A stretch of DNA of 64,000 nucleotides from Allobosea lupini (GTDB taxonomy: Bacteria > Pseudomonadota > Alphaproteobacteria > Rhizobiales > Beijerinckiaceae): assembly GCF_900109525.1 (NCBI RefSeq), contig NZ_FOAN01000012.1, positions 45,257-109,256 on the forward strand, given 5' to 3'. Below are positions 35,075 through 42,826 of the stretch, piece by piece (position 1 is the stretch's first letter; each line of letters starts with the position of its first letter). The position numbers and the translations under genes were made by a program. The notes beneath the pieces were generated by a model. The model made no database searches and was not told the DNA's origin. It saw only the letters and a list, made by a program, of their open reading frames with translations.

Positions 35075-36025
35075 TCAGGCCGCGGCGCGTTCGCGCGTCG
35101 CGTATTCGCTCTTGTCGAGTTTTGCGACGAGGGCGGCGAGTTCCGCCGTCTCACTTTCGGTGAGATCGGTCAGCGGGGTCCGCACCGGGCCGGAATTGCG
35201 GCCGATCACCTTCATGCCGGCCTTGATGATCGAGACGGCGTAACCGCGCTTGCGGTTGCGGATCGCGATCAGCGGCAGGATGAAGTCACGCAGGCCAGCC
35301 TGCACCATCTCGCGGTCGCGGCGGCGCACCGCTGCATAGAACATCGTCGAGAACTGCGGAACGAAGTTGAACACGGCCGAGGAATAGGTGGTCACGCCCA
35401 TTTCAAGATAGGGGAGGGCGAAGGTCTCGGCCGTCGGCAGGCCGCCGATATAGGTTAGGCGGTCGCCTATGCGCAGATGGATGCGTGTCATCAGCTCGAT
35501 GTCGCCGATGCCGTCCTTGTAGCCGACGAGGTTGGGATTGCGCTCGCAAAGCTTCGCCAGGGTCTCTTCGGTGACGATCGCGTTGTCGCGGTTATAGACG
35601 ATGACGCCGAGCTTCGTCGCCTTGCAGACCGCCTCGATATGAGCGGCTAGACCATCCTGCTCGGAGAAGACGAGATAGGGCGGCAGCAGCAGGATGCCGT
35701 CGGCGCCGGCCTGCTCGACGCCGGCCGCGAGCTCGGTCGCGATCTGCGTGCCGTGCCCAACACCGGCGAGGACCGGCACACGGCCGCGGGTCTCCTGCAC
35801 GGCGGTTGCTACCACCTTCAACACCTCGGTCGGGGAGAGCGAGAAGAACTCGCCCGTGCCGCCGGCTGCGAAGAGACCGGCGACCTCATAGCCACAGAGC
35901 CAGTCGAGATTGGAGCGGTAACGCGCCTCGTCGAAGACGTTGCCTTCGGTGAAGGGCGTGACGGGAAAGGAGAGCAATCCATTGCCGATATGGCGGGCCA
36001 TTTCCTGCGGGGTCATCTTGCTCAT
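35075..36025 (-). CDS. kdgD: 5-dehydro-4-deoxyglucarate dehydratase (KdgD-type)
   Basis: A 316-residue member of the DHDPS/NAL aldolase superfamily. The N-terminus NGLLSFPVTPFTEGNVFDEA, AGLFAAGGTGEFFSLSPTEV, GVIVYNRDNAIVTEETLAKL and the Schiff-base Lys in NLVGYKDGIGDIELMTRI match KdgD, which converts 5-keto-4-deoxy-glucarate to alpha-ketoglutarate semialdehyde with loss of water and CO2. KdgD length (about 314) agrees. It lies with a LysR regulator and Bug binding proteins, consistent with uptake and breakdown of glucarate or galactarate; the dehydratases that make its substrate are not in the window. Confidence 0.88.
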   Translation of the reverse strand: MSKMTPQEMARHIGNGLLSFPVTPFTEGNVFDEARYRSNLDWLCGYEVAGLFAAGGTGEFFSLSPTEVLKVVATAVQETRGRVPVLAGVGHGTQIATELAAGVEQAGADGILLLPPYLVFSEQDGLAAHIEAVCKATKLGVIVYNRDNAIVTEETLAKLCERNPNLVGYKDGIGDIELMTRIHLRIGDRLTYIGGLPTAETFALPYLEMGVTTYSSAVFNFVPQFSTMFYAAVRRRDREMVQAGLRDFILPLIAIRNRKRGYAVSIIKAGMKVIGRNSGPVRTPLTDLTESETAELAALVAKLDKSEYATRERAAA

Positions 36026-36061
36026 ACTCGGCTCCCTGACTGAATGCAGCGCAGGAGTAGA

Positions 36062-37027
36062 TCAAGAGCGATGCCGAAAGTGACCAAACACTGTATCGGT
36101 CGATCCAATCATTGGATCGCTCCGTCGCACTTTCACCGGATCATGCGCGATACGTTTCGCCAGAGCAGCGACGATCGGGAGGAGCGGGTTGTCGTTGTCC
36201 TCGCGGCTGACGAAGAAGAGTTCCGCGGGACGCTGTCGCGGCAGGTCGACCGGGCGCAGGGCGACTCCGCTGAAATGCAGGTTCATAGCGGCTTCCGGCA
36301 CAAGCGCGACGCCGACGCCGGAATGGACCATTGCGAGGATCGAATGGATCTGGGCGAGGTGCTGGACATAGTTCGGCACGAGGCCTGCGCGCGAGAACAG
36401 CTCCACCAACAGGTCGTGGAAATAGCGGGCTTCATAGGGCGCGTACATGATGAAGGGCTCGCTCGCGAGATCCTCGATCGCGATCGTCCTGGAACGTGCC
36501 AGGCTGTGGCTGGCGTTGACCGCCGCGATCAGCGGCTCGGCCATGACACGAAAAGCGCTCAAGCCGGTGCGCGGGATCGGCGGTCGTAGCAGGCCGATAT
36601 CGATCTCGCCGGAATCGAGCCGTTTGAGCTGGTCGCCGCTAACCATCTCCTTCAGCGAGATCTCGACATCGGGCATCTCGCGCCGGCACGCCGCGACCAA
36701 CTCCGGCACATAGGAATAGGCCGAGGTCGCGGTAAAGCCGACATTGATCGAGCCGGCCTTGCCCTTGGCGACGCGCTTGGCCAACAACGCCGCGCTCTCC
36801 GCGAGCTTGAGCAGGCGTCGCGCCTCGGCGAGGAAGCTCTGGCCGGCGGGCGTCAGCTTCACCGTCCGGTTGCTGCGCTCGAGCAACACGACGTCGAGCA
36901 CCCGTTCGAGGATTTGGATTTGCCGGCTGAGGGGAGGCTGCGTCATGTTCAGACGCAGCGCCGCCCGGCCGAAATGCAGCTCTTCCGCGACGGCGACGAA
37001 GCAGCGTAGCTGGCTCAGCTCGAACAT
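36062..37027 (-). CDS. LysR-family regulator of the sugar-acid cluster
   Basis: A 321-residue LysR protein (MFELSQLRCFVAVAEELHFG). HTH: GRAALRLNMTQPPLSRQIQI. The effector domain starts SINVGFTATSAYSYVPELVA. It sits between a Bug protein gene and the kdgD-type gene on the same strand, so all three may share a transcript. Its own 3' coding end contains a palindromic T-N11-A site 77 bases before kdgD, suggesting that it controls kdgD. Confidence 0.9.
   Translation of the reverse strand: MFELSQLRCFVAVAEELHFGRAALRLNMTQPPLSRQIQILERVLDVVLLERSNRTVKLTPAGQSFLAEARRLLKLAESAALLAKRVAKGKAGSINVGFTATSAYSYVPELVAACRREMPDVEISLKEMVSGDQLKRLDSGEIDIGLLRPPIPRTGLSAFRVMAEPLIAAVNASHSLARSRTIAIEDLASEPFIMYAPYEARYFHDLLVELFSRAGLVPNYVQHLAQIHSILAMVHSGVGVALVPEAAMNLHFSGVALRPVDLPRQRPAELFFVSREDNDNPLLPIVAALAKRIAHDPVKVRRSDPMIGSTDTVFGHFRHRS
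36102..36118. promoter_or_regulatory. Candidate LysR box upstream of kdgD
   Basis: GATCCAATCATTGGATC is a perfect palindrome with 8-base arms around one base. It contains T-N11-A (TCCAATCATTGGA), the LysR consensus. It lies within the last codons of the lysR gene, 77 bases before the kdgD start. Confidence 0.5.
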
Positions 37028-37076
37028 CCCCAGCCTTCCTTTGCGCCGCCCGAAGGCCCTGCTTTCGCGGCGAGGC

Positions 37077-38069
37077 TCAGTTTTGGATGGTGATCCCGGC
37101 CTTGTCGATGATCCCCTTGAACTTGGCGATCTCGCTCTGCGCCTTCGCCTTCGCCTCCTCCCCGGTCGAAGGCGTCGCGGCCGCGCCCAGCTCCTCGAAG
37201 CGTGCGACGACGGCGGGATCCTTGAGCACGGCCTGCATCTCGGCGATCAGCTTGTCGCAGATCTCCTTCGGCGTGCCCCTGGGCGCCAGAAAGCCGTTCC
37301 AGGAGCTGATGTCGAAGCCAGGGAGGGTTTCTGCCAAAGCGGGAACTTCCGGTGCGATCTTGGCGCGCTCCGTCGTCGTGACGGCGAGGCCGCGCAGCGT
37401 GCCTGCCTTATAGTGCGGATAGGGCGAGGTGAAATTGTCGAAGGAGATCTTGACGTTGCCAGCGATCAGATCCTGTACCAGCGCACCCGAGGAACGATAA
37501 GTGACGTGCTGCATCTTCACGCCGGCGAGCTGCATGAAGAGTTCGCCGGAGAGGTGGATCGATGTGCCGATGCCAGAGGACCCAAAATTCTCCTTGCCCG
37601 GATTGGCCTTCAGATAGGCGATGAGCTCGGCGACGTTCTGCGCCGGGATCGACGGATGGATGCAGAGGAAATTCGGCTGCGACGAGGCCAGCGAGAGAAA
37701 CTCAAAATCCTCGAACGGCTTGAAGGGCAGCTTCTCCTTGTAAAGGTTGGGGTTGATCCCGTGCGTCGACGGTGTGGTCATGCCGATGGTGTAGCCGTCG
37801 TTTGCTGCATGCGAGAGCGCGGCCACCCCCGTATTGCCGCCGGCACCGGCGCGATTCTCGATGATGAAGCCCTTGCCCATCCGCAGCGTCAACTTCTCGC
37901 AGATAATGCGCCCGACAAGATCCGTGGTGCCGCCAGCGCCGAAGGGCACGATCACCGTCACAGGCTTCGCCGGATAGGCCTGGGCGAAGCCACTGCGCGA
38001 AGACAGCGGAGCGGCGAGCGCGCCGCCTGCCAACTTCAGCGCCGCACGGCGCGTGATCGACAGGTTCAT
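37077..38069 (-). CDS. Bug/TctC-family periplasmic solute-binding protein
   Basis: A 330-residue tripartite tricarboxylate receptor protein. A signal peptide follows MNLSITRRAALKLAGGALAA, which has a Tat-like twin arginine. Family marks are AYPAKPVTVIVPFGAGGTTD and ENRAGAGGNTGVAALSHAAN. It binds an organic anion for a TctAB carrier. A strong GGGAGGG site precedes the ATG. It diverges from a second Bug gene that leads into tctB-tctA, and both probably deliver to that membrane unit. It is followed by lysR and kdgD, so a sugar acid is a likely ligand. Confidence 0.9.
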   Translation of the reverse strand: MNLSITRRAALKLAGGALAAPLSSRSGFAQAYPAKPVTVIVPFGAGGTTDLVGRIICEKLTLRMGKGFIIENRAGAGGNTGVAALSHAANDGYTIGMTTPSTHGINPNLYKEKLPFKPFEDFEFLSLASSQPNFLCIHPSIPAQNVAELIAYLKANPGKENFGSSGIGTSIHLSGELFMQLAGVKMQHVTYRSSGALVQDLIAGNVKISFDNFTSPYPHYKAGTLRGLAVTTTERAKIAPEVPALAETLPGFDISSWNGFLAPRGTPKEICDKLIAEMQAVLKDPAVVARFEELGAAATPSTGEEAKAKAQSEIAKFKGIIDKAGITIQN

Positions 38070-38305
38070 TTTTCCCTCCCATGAGATGTTGCGGCTTTGC
38101 CGTCTCAGCTGGAGAGTAGGCGGGACCCAGTTCCGGGCAACCCCCTTGGCGCTATCGTACGATCCAAAAAAGGTATGGTTTCATTGCCAATCTAACTCAC
38201 CGGCGCATCGTGCCCATCCTATCCTGCGTAAGACGAGGCAGCTTGCAAGACTGTCTGCGACCTTGGCCGAACGGCCGGTCCGCACCCCACAGGAGGACAC
38301 GACAG
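38070..38305. promoter_or_regulatory. Divergent promoter region between two Bug-protein genes
   Basis: A 236-base intergenic region from which two transport transcripts diverge. It includes ATCGTACGAT (about 38153-38162), a 10-base palindrome directly before CCAAAAAAGG, a possible regulator half-site. The ribosome site AGGAGGA (38291-38297) fixes the start of the rightward gene. No firm -35/-10 boxes were identified. Confidence 0.4.
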
Positions 38306-39301
38306 ATGAGCCGATTCCTACTTCCGTTCCGTTTGTTCGCAGGCTCGATGAAGAGCCTTGCCGTTACGATGATGGCCGGGCTCGCGTTCGCCGCGCAGCC
38401 CGCCGGCGCCCAGAATTTCGAGCGCCCGGTGCGTCTCGTGGTGCCGTTTGCGCCCGGCGGCACCTCCGATATCCTCGCCCGCCTGATCGGTCCCAAGCTC
38501 TCGACTGCGATCGGCCAGCCCGTCGTGATCGAGAACAAGCCGGGCGCGGCCGGCAATCTCGGGGCGGACGCCGTCGCCAAGGCGCCAGCCGACGGTCATA
38601 CGCTGCTGCTGATGGATGTCGGCTCGCTGGCGACCGCGCCCAGCCTGTTCTCGGACCTGACATATGATCCGGCCAAGGACCTGGCGCCGGTCTCGATGGT
38701 GATGTTCGGCCCTTATGTGCTCGCCGTGAACGAATCGGTCCCGGCCAAGACGGCGCAGGAACTGGTCGCCTATGCCAAAGCGAACCCGAACAAGCTCGCG
38801 GTCGCAAATTCCGGCGTCGGCGCCGCCAATCACATCACCGCCGTTCAGATGGCCAAGGAACTCGGCATCACCTGGAAGAACGTGCCCTATAAAGGCGGCG
38901 CTGCGGCTTCGCGCGCCGTCGTCTCCGGCGAGAGCGGCGTCATTATCAACGGCTCGACCGCGACATTGCCTTTCGTCTCGAACAAGCAGCTCGTCGGTCT
39001 CGCCGTTACCGGCGAGGATCGCGTCGCCGGCCTGCCGACCTTCAAGGAGGCCGGCTTGCCGGGCGGCGATGCCGGTACCTGGCAAGGCGTCCTCACGCGG
39101 GCCGGCACGCCGCCCGCAGTGATCGCGCGTCTCAATGCCGAGATCGGCAAGATCCTGCTGGAGCCCGACATCAAGGCCAAGATCGCCGAGCAGGGCGGCG
39201 TGGTGAAATCCGGTTCCCCGGCCGAATTCTCGACCTGGCTGCAGGACGCCACCACACGCTGGGGTGGCATCATCCGCGAGGCGGGTATCAAGGGTAGCTA
39301 G
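38306..39301 (+). CDS. tctC: Bug/TctC-family periplasmic solute-binding protein
   Basis: A 331-residue TTT receptor starting at ATG 38306, with AGGAGGA just upstream. Signal peptide: SLAVTMMAGLAFAAQPAGAQ. Family motifs: FERPVRLVVPFAPGGTSDIL and IENKPGAAGNLGADAVAKAP. The stop codon abuts the ATG of tctB (one base apart), so this is the dedicated receptor of the downstream carrier. The ligand is an organic or sugar acid by context. Confidence 0.92.
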   Translation: MSRFLLPFRLFAGSMKSLAVTMMAGLAFAAQPAGAQNFERPVRLVVPFAPGGTSDILARLIGPKLSTAIGQPVVIENKPGAAGNLGADAVAKAPADGHTLLLMDVGSLATAPSLFSDLTYDPAKDLAPVSMVMFGPYVLAVNESVPAKTAQELVAYAKANPNKLAVANSGVGAANHITAVQMAKELGITWKNVPYKGGAAASRAVVSGESGVIINGSTATLPFVSNKQLVGLAVTGEDRVAGLPTFKEAGLPGGDAGTWQGVLTRAGTPPAVIARLNAEIGKILLEPDIKAKIAEQGGVVKSGSPAEFSTWLQDATTRWGGIIREAGIKGS

Positions 39302-39769
39302 ATGAGCGCTCCGATGGCCCCTTCGCGGATCGACTGGCGCGATCTCCTGCTCGGCCTGTTCCTAGTCGGGGTCGCGACAGGCACGCTCTTCGCCACCCGC
39401 AACCTCGCCGTCGGTCATGCCGCCGATATGGGGCCGGGCTACATGCCCCGCGTCATCGCGCTGGCGCTGCTCGGCTTCGGCCTATTTTTCTGCGCGCGCG
39501 GCGCCTGGCGCGCCGGGGCGGCGCAGGCGATCGAGCCTGTGCTGGCGCGGCCGTTGCTCGCGGTGCTCGGCGCCGTCGGCATCTTCGCGCTGACGGCTGA
39601 GAAACTCGGCCTCGCCATCGCCTCCGTCGTCACGGTCGTACTCGCCAGCTTCGCCACGCGCGAAGGGCGAGTACTCGAAACGGTCCCGTTCGCGCTCGTT
39701 CTCTCGGGCGCAGCCGTATTGCTCTTCATCAAGGTCCTGGCGCTGCCGGTGCCCGTCTGGCCGCGCTGA
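39302..39769 (+). CDS. tctB: TTT carrier small membrane subunit, TctB
   Basis: A 155-residue inner-membrane protein with four predicted helices, including LLLGLFLVGVATGTLFATRN and the last FALVLSGAAVLLFIKVLALP. GPGYMPRVIALALLGFGLFF is typical of TctB. It lies directly between the receptor gene and tctA and forms the carrier with TctA. Confidence 0.9.
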   Translation: MSAPMAPSRIDWRDLLLGLFLVGVATGTLFATRNLAVGHAADMGPGYMPRVIALALLGFGLFFCARGAWRAGAAQAIEPVLARPLLAVLGAVGIFALTAEKLGLAIASVVTVVLASFATREGRVLETVPFALVLSGAAVLLFIKVLALPVPVWPR

Positions 39770-39782
39770 AGGTTGCCTTACC

Positions 39783-41288
39783 ATGGAACTGTTCGACAAT
39801 CTGCTGCTCGGCCTCTCGACCGCGCTCGAACTCAACAATCTCGGCCTGTGCCTGATCGGCGTGCTGATCGGAACGGCGATCGGCGTGCTGCCGGGCATCG
39901 GGCCGATCCCGACGGTGGCGCTGCTCCTGCCCTTCACCTTCGGGCTGAACCCGGCCGGCGCCATGATCATGCTCGCCGGCATTTTCTACGGCGCGCAATA
40001 TGGCGGCTCGACCACGGCCATCCTTGTCAACGTGCCCGGCGAGACCTCTTCCGTCGTGACCTGCATCGACGGTCACGAAATGGCCAAGCAAGGCAAGGCC
40101 GGCACGGCGCTCGCCATCGCCGCCATCGCCTCCTTCTTCGCCGGCACGCTGGCGACGGTCGTGATCGCGCTGTTAAGCGTGCCGCTCTCGGTGCTGGCGC
40201 TCAAATTCACCGCGGTCGAGTATTTCAGCCTGCTCGTGCTCGGCCTGATCGCGGCTGTCGTGCTGGCGCATGGCTCGGTGGCCAAATCGCTGGCAATGGT
40301 GCTGCTGGGACTGCTGCTCGGCCTCGTCGGTATCGATGTCTCGTCCGGCGCGGCGCGGATGACATTTGGCATCGCTGAGCTTTCGGACGGCCTCGATTTC
40401 GTGCCGATCGCTATGGGCCTGTTTGGCCTCGGCGAGATCATCGCCAATCTGGAGCGACCGACGGAGCGCCGCGTCGTCAGCCAGAAGGTCCGTGACCTGA
40501 TCCCAAGCCGGGCCGATCTGCGCGCCGCCTTTCCCGCCATGCTGCGCGGCACCGCCCTGGGCTCGGTGCTCGGCGTGCTGCCCGGCGGCGGCGCGGCGCT
40601 GCCGCCCTTCTCCTCCTATGCACTTGAAAAAAAGCTGGCGAAGGACCCGTCCCGCTTCGGCAAGGGCGCGATCGAAGGGGTTGCCGGTCCGGAAGCCGCC
40701 AACAATGCCGGCGCGCAGACGAGCTTCATCCCGCTTCTGACGCTCGGCATTCCGGCGAACGCGCTAATGGCGCTGATGATCGGCGCGTTGATGATGCAGG
40801 GCATCCAGCCTGGGCCGCAGATCATGACCGAGCAGCCAAAGCTGGTCTGGGGCGTGATTGCCTCGATGTGGGTCGGCAACCTGATGCTGCTGGTGATTAA
40901 CCTGCCGCTGATTGGGCTCTGGGTCTCGATGTTGAAGATTCCCTACCGCCTGCTCTTCCCGGCGATTGTGCTGTTCTGCTGCATCGGCACCTATGGCATC
41001 GCCAACAGCCTGTTCAATGTCTGGCTGATGCTGGGCTGCGCGGGCATCGGCTACTTCTTCATCAAGATCGGCGTCGAGCCGGCCCCGCTGCTGCTCGGCC
41101 TCGTGCTCGGGCCACAACTGGAAGAGAACTTCCGCCGCGCCATGCTGCTCTCGGACGGCAATTTCTCGGTCTTCCTGTCGCGTCCGATCAGCGCGGTGCT
41201 GCTGGCGGTGGTCGCGGTGCTCCTGCTGGCGATGCTGTCGCCGACAATCCTGCGCAATCGAAGGGCGGCTCTGGCAGATAGCGCGTGA
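39783..41288 (+). CDS. tctA: TTT carrier large membrane subunit, TctA
   Basis: A 501-residue inner-membrane carrier with about 11-12 helices. Conserved stretches are IGVLPGIGPIPTVALLLPFT, FYGAQYGGSTTAILVNVPGE with the duplicated SxPGE-like motif, and VLGVLPGGGAALPPFSSYAL. It moves an organic anion driven by an ion gradient, receiving it from the Bug proteins. It is the last gene of tctCBA. Confidence 0.93.
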   Translation: MELFDNLLLGLSTALELNNLGLCLIGVLIGTAIGVLPGIGPIPTVALLLPFTFGLNPAGAMIMLAGIFYGAQYGGSTTAILVNVPGETSSVVTCIDGHEMAKQGKAGTALAIAAIASFFAGTLATVVIALLSVPLSVLALKFTAVEYFSLLVLGLIAAVVLAHGSVAKSLAMVLLGLLLGLVGIDVSSGAARMTFGIAELSDGLDFVPIAMGLFGLGEIIANLERPTERRVVSQKVRDLIPSRADLRAAFPAMLRGTALGSVLGVLPGGGAALPPFSSYALEKKLAKDPSRFGKGAIEGVAGPEAANNAGAQTSFIPLLTLGIPANALMALMIGALMMQGIQPGPQIMTEQPKLVWGVIASMWVGNLMLLVINLPLIGLWVSMLKIPYRLLFPAIVLFCCIGTYGIANSLFNVWLMLGCAGIGYFFIKIGVEPAPLLLGLVLGPQLEENFRRAMLLSDGNFSVFLSRPISAVLLAVVAVLLLAMLSPTILRNRRAALADSA

Positions 41289-41596
41289 AATCTCCATCGG
41301 TGCCGCGTTGGCCTCTTCGACTATCGCGTGCACCTGACGCATATTGATGGGTGCATCATGATCGCCAGCGATCGATAGGTGCGATCGGCAAATGCGAACT
41401 GCTGGAACGCGAACTGCGCGCCAACTCCCGACATTGGGACTTCGCCCGGAAGCGGACGTCATCGGATAGGGCTAAAGCAGCTTTCCGCGCCTCAGCAGTC
41501 TTGCGCGATGCCAAGCTGAAACATCACGCCCGCAAGGGAAGCCCCTTCGGCGATACAGCGCCGGTCATTTCGGAAACACGCTCTTCAAGCTTCAGG
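41289..41596. other. Gap without recognised gene
   Basis: Short frames on both strands show no family signal. This stretch and the RidA remnant after it look like decayed sequence downstream of tctA. Confidence 0.4.
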
Positions 41597-41787
41597 AATA
41601 GGGGCGATGACCTTGATCTCGAAGGCTAAGCTCGCCAGCTAGTTCACGCCGATCGCCGTCTAGATCGGGTAGGGTGCCTGCGGAAATATCTTGCTCTTGA
41701 CGTTCATCACCGTGCCGAACTGGTTTTCGGGATCAGTATGAAACGTCGTGATGTCTACGATATCGTCGAAGCCCACCTAGCTCACTG
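41597..41787 (-). pseudogene. RidA/YjgF-family C-terminal remnant
   Basis: Read leftwards: GFDDIVDITTFHTDPENQFG, then TVMNVKSKIFPQAPYPI, a stop where family members have Trp, TAIGVN, another stop at a Trp position, and LASLAFEIKVIAPIPE. This is the last half of a RidA-like enamine deaminase with two in-frame nonsense codons and no N-terminus. Confidence 0.7.
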
Positions 41788-41827
41788 TTTGTGGCGGCGA
41801 CTACACCGAATACATTGCCCGCACCCG

Positions 41828-42727
41828 TCATACACGCTCGGCGAGTACGCGGTAATGTGCCATCTGCCCTGCTGCCCAAGTCTCAAACTCCGACAGGAAG
41901 TCTGCCGAAATGGCAACGCTGCGACCGCCGCGGGCGACGCTGAAGCATCCGCGTCGTTCCGCGCTCGAGAGGATATTGCCGATGTGCTGACGGGAGACTC
42001 GAAATCGCTCGGCCAATCCGCTGTAGGATAGGGGCGCCGGGGCGGCGACGCCCGACAGCGCGGCATAGTGTGTGGCCAGCACGGCCGACAGCACGGAGTA
42101 CCCACAATCCTGACCGGTGAATTCGACTACGTTGCAAAAGGGACCGAAGTAGACGTCCTCCTGCAGGAACATCTCATAGGAGGCTCCGAGCCAATCCGCT
42201 AACGCAGCAGCATCCAACCGAAGCTTCGCAACCATCGGCGACGCAGCCGGAACCAAGCGTTCGGAGGCCTCCAGAAAAGCGAGGGGAGAGCGGCCGATTT
42301 CCTGAAGCAGTGTCATCGAGGGGCTCAACCGCAAAGCTCGACGGTCTGCGGGCAGTCGCTGCGCGGTGACGTAACCGCCCAGCCTGAGCGTGACGACCAG
42401 CTCTGCGATCTGCCGAGCGCTGGCTGGCGCGACACGCTGGAGTGTAGCGAGCGTCGGCGCCTCGCCGCCCCCCCGGCGCCAGCGCGCATCGAGACCGATC
42501 AGAGAAAAAGACACAAGATAGCGCAGCCTCTGGCCGAAGAATTTATCCGCCGGCCAGGGCATCTCCGGTCGCTGGATCACTGCAGCGCAATATAAGCGTA
42601 GCGCATCGCGGAACCCGCGGTGGTGGATCAGGCTGGCGGCATAGGGCCATGGACCTCTGTCGGCATGGAGCGCGATTGAGCGGTGGAGCAAATCGGCGCG
42701 CGCAGCCGGTTCCGGAGCATCATGCAT
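41828..42727 (-). CDS. Winged-helix protein of unknown function
   Basis: A 299-residue cytoplasmic protein. The C-terminal third contains a helix-turn-helix with wing (LSYSGLAERFRVSRQHIGNI, then LSSAERRGCFSVARGGRSVA), and a second HTH-like part may lie near residues 90-125 (TLATLQRVAPASARQIAELV). It resembles a tandem MarR-type fold but no named family was recognised. It diverges from the autotransporter gene with 99 bases between starts, so it is a good candidate for its regulator. Confidence 0.65.
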   Translation of the reverse strand: MHDAPEPAARADLLHRSIALHADRGPWPYAASLIHHRGFRDALRLYCAAVIQRPEMPWPADKFFGQRLRYLVSFSLIGLDARWRRGGGEAPTLATLQRVAPASARQIAELVVTLRLGGYVTAQRLPADRRALRLSPSMTLLQEIGRSPLAFLEASERLVPAASPMVAKLRLDAAALADWLGASYEMFLQEDVYFGPFCNVVEFTGQDCGYSVLSAVLATHYAALSGVAAPAPLSYSGLAERFRVSRQHIGNILSSAERRGCFSVARGGRSVAISADFLSEFETWAAGQMAHYRVLAERV

Positions 42728-42826
42728 GGCCGGATGCGTGCAGATTTTGGACTTTGCAACGCAAGGTCGGCATGGCTTGATGCGTCTGCCCCGACGACAA
42801 TCGACTGAGCCGATTCATAGCCTGCC

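Noticed and set aside
36744..38084. 446-codon rightward frame opposite lysR and a Bug gene
   Set aside because: Spans two certain leftward genes and has shadow-like composition.
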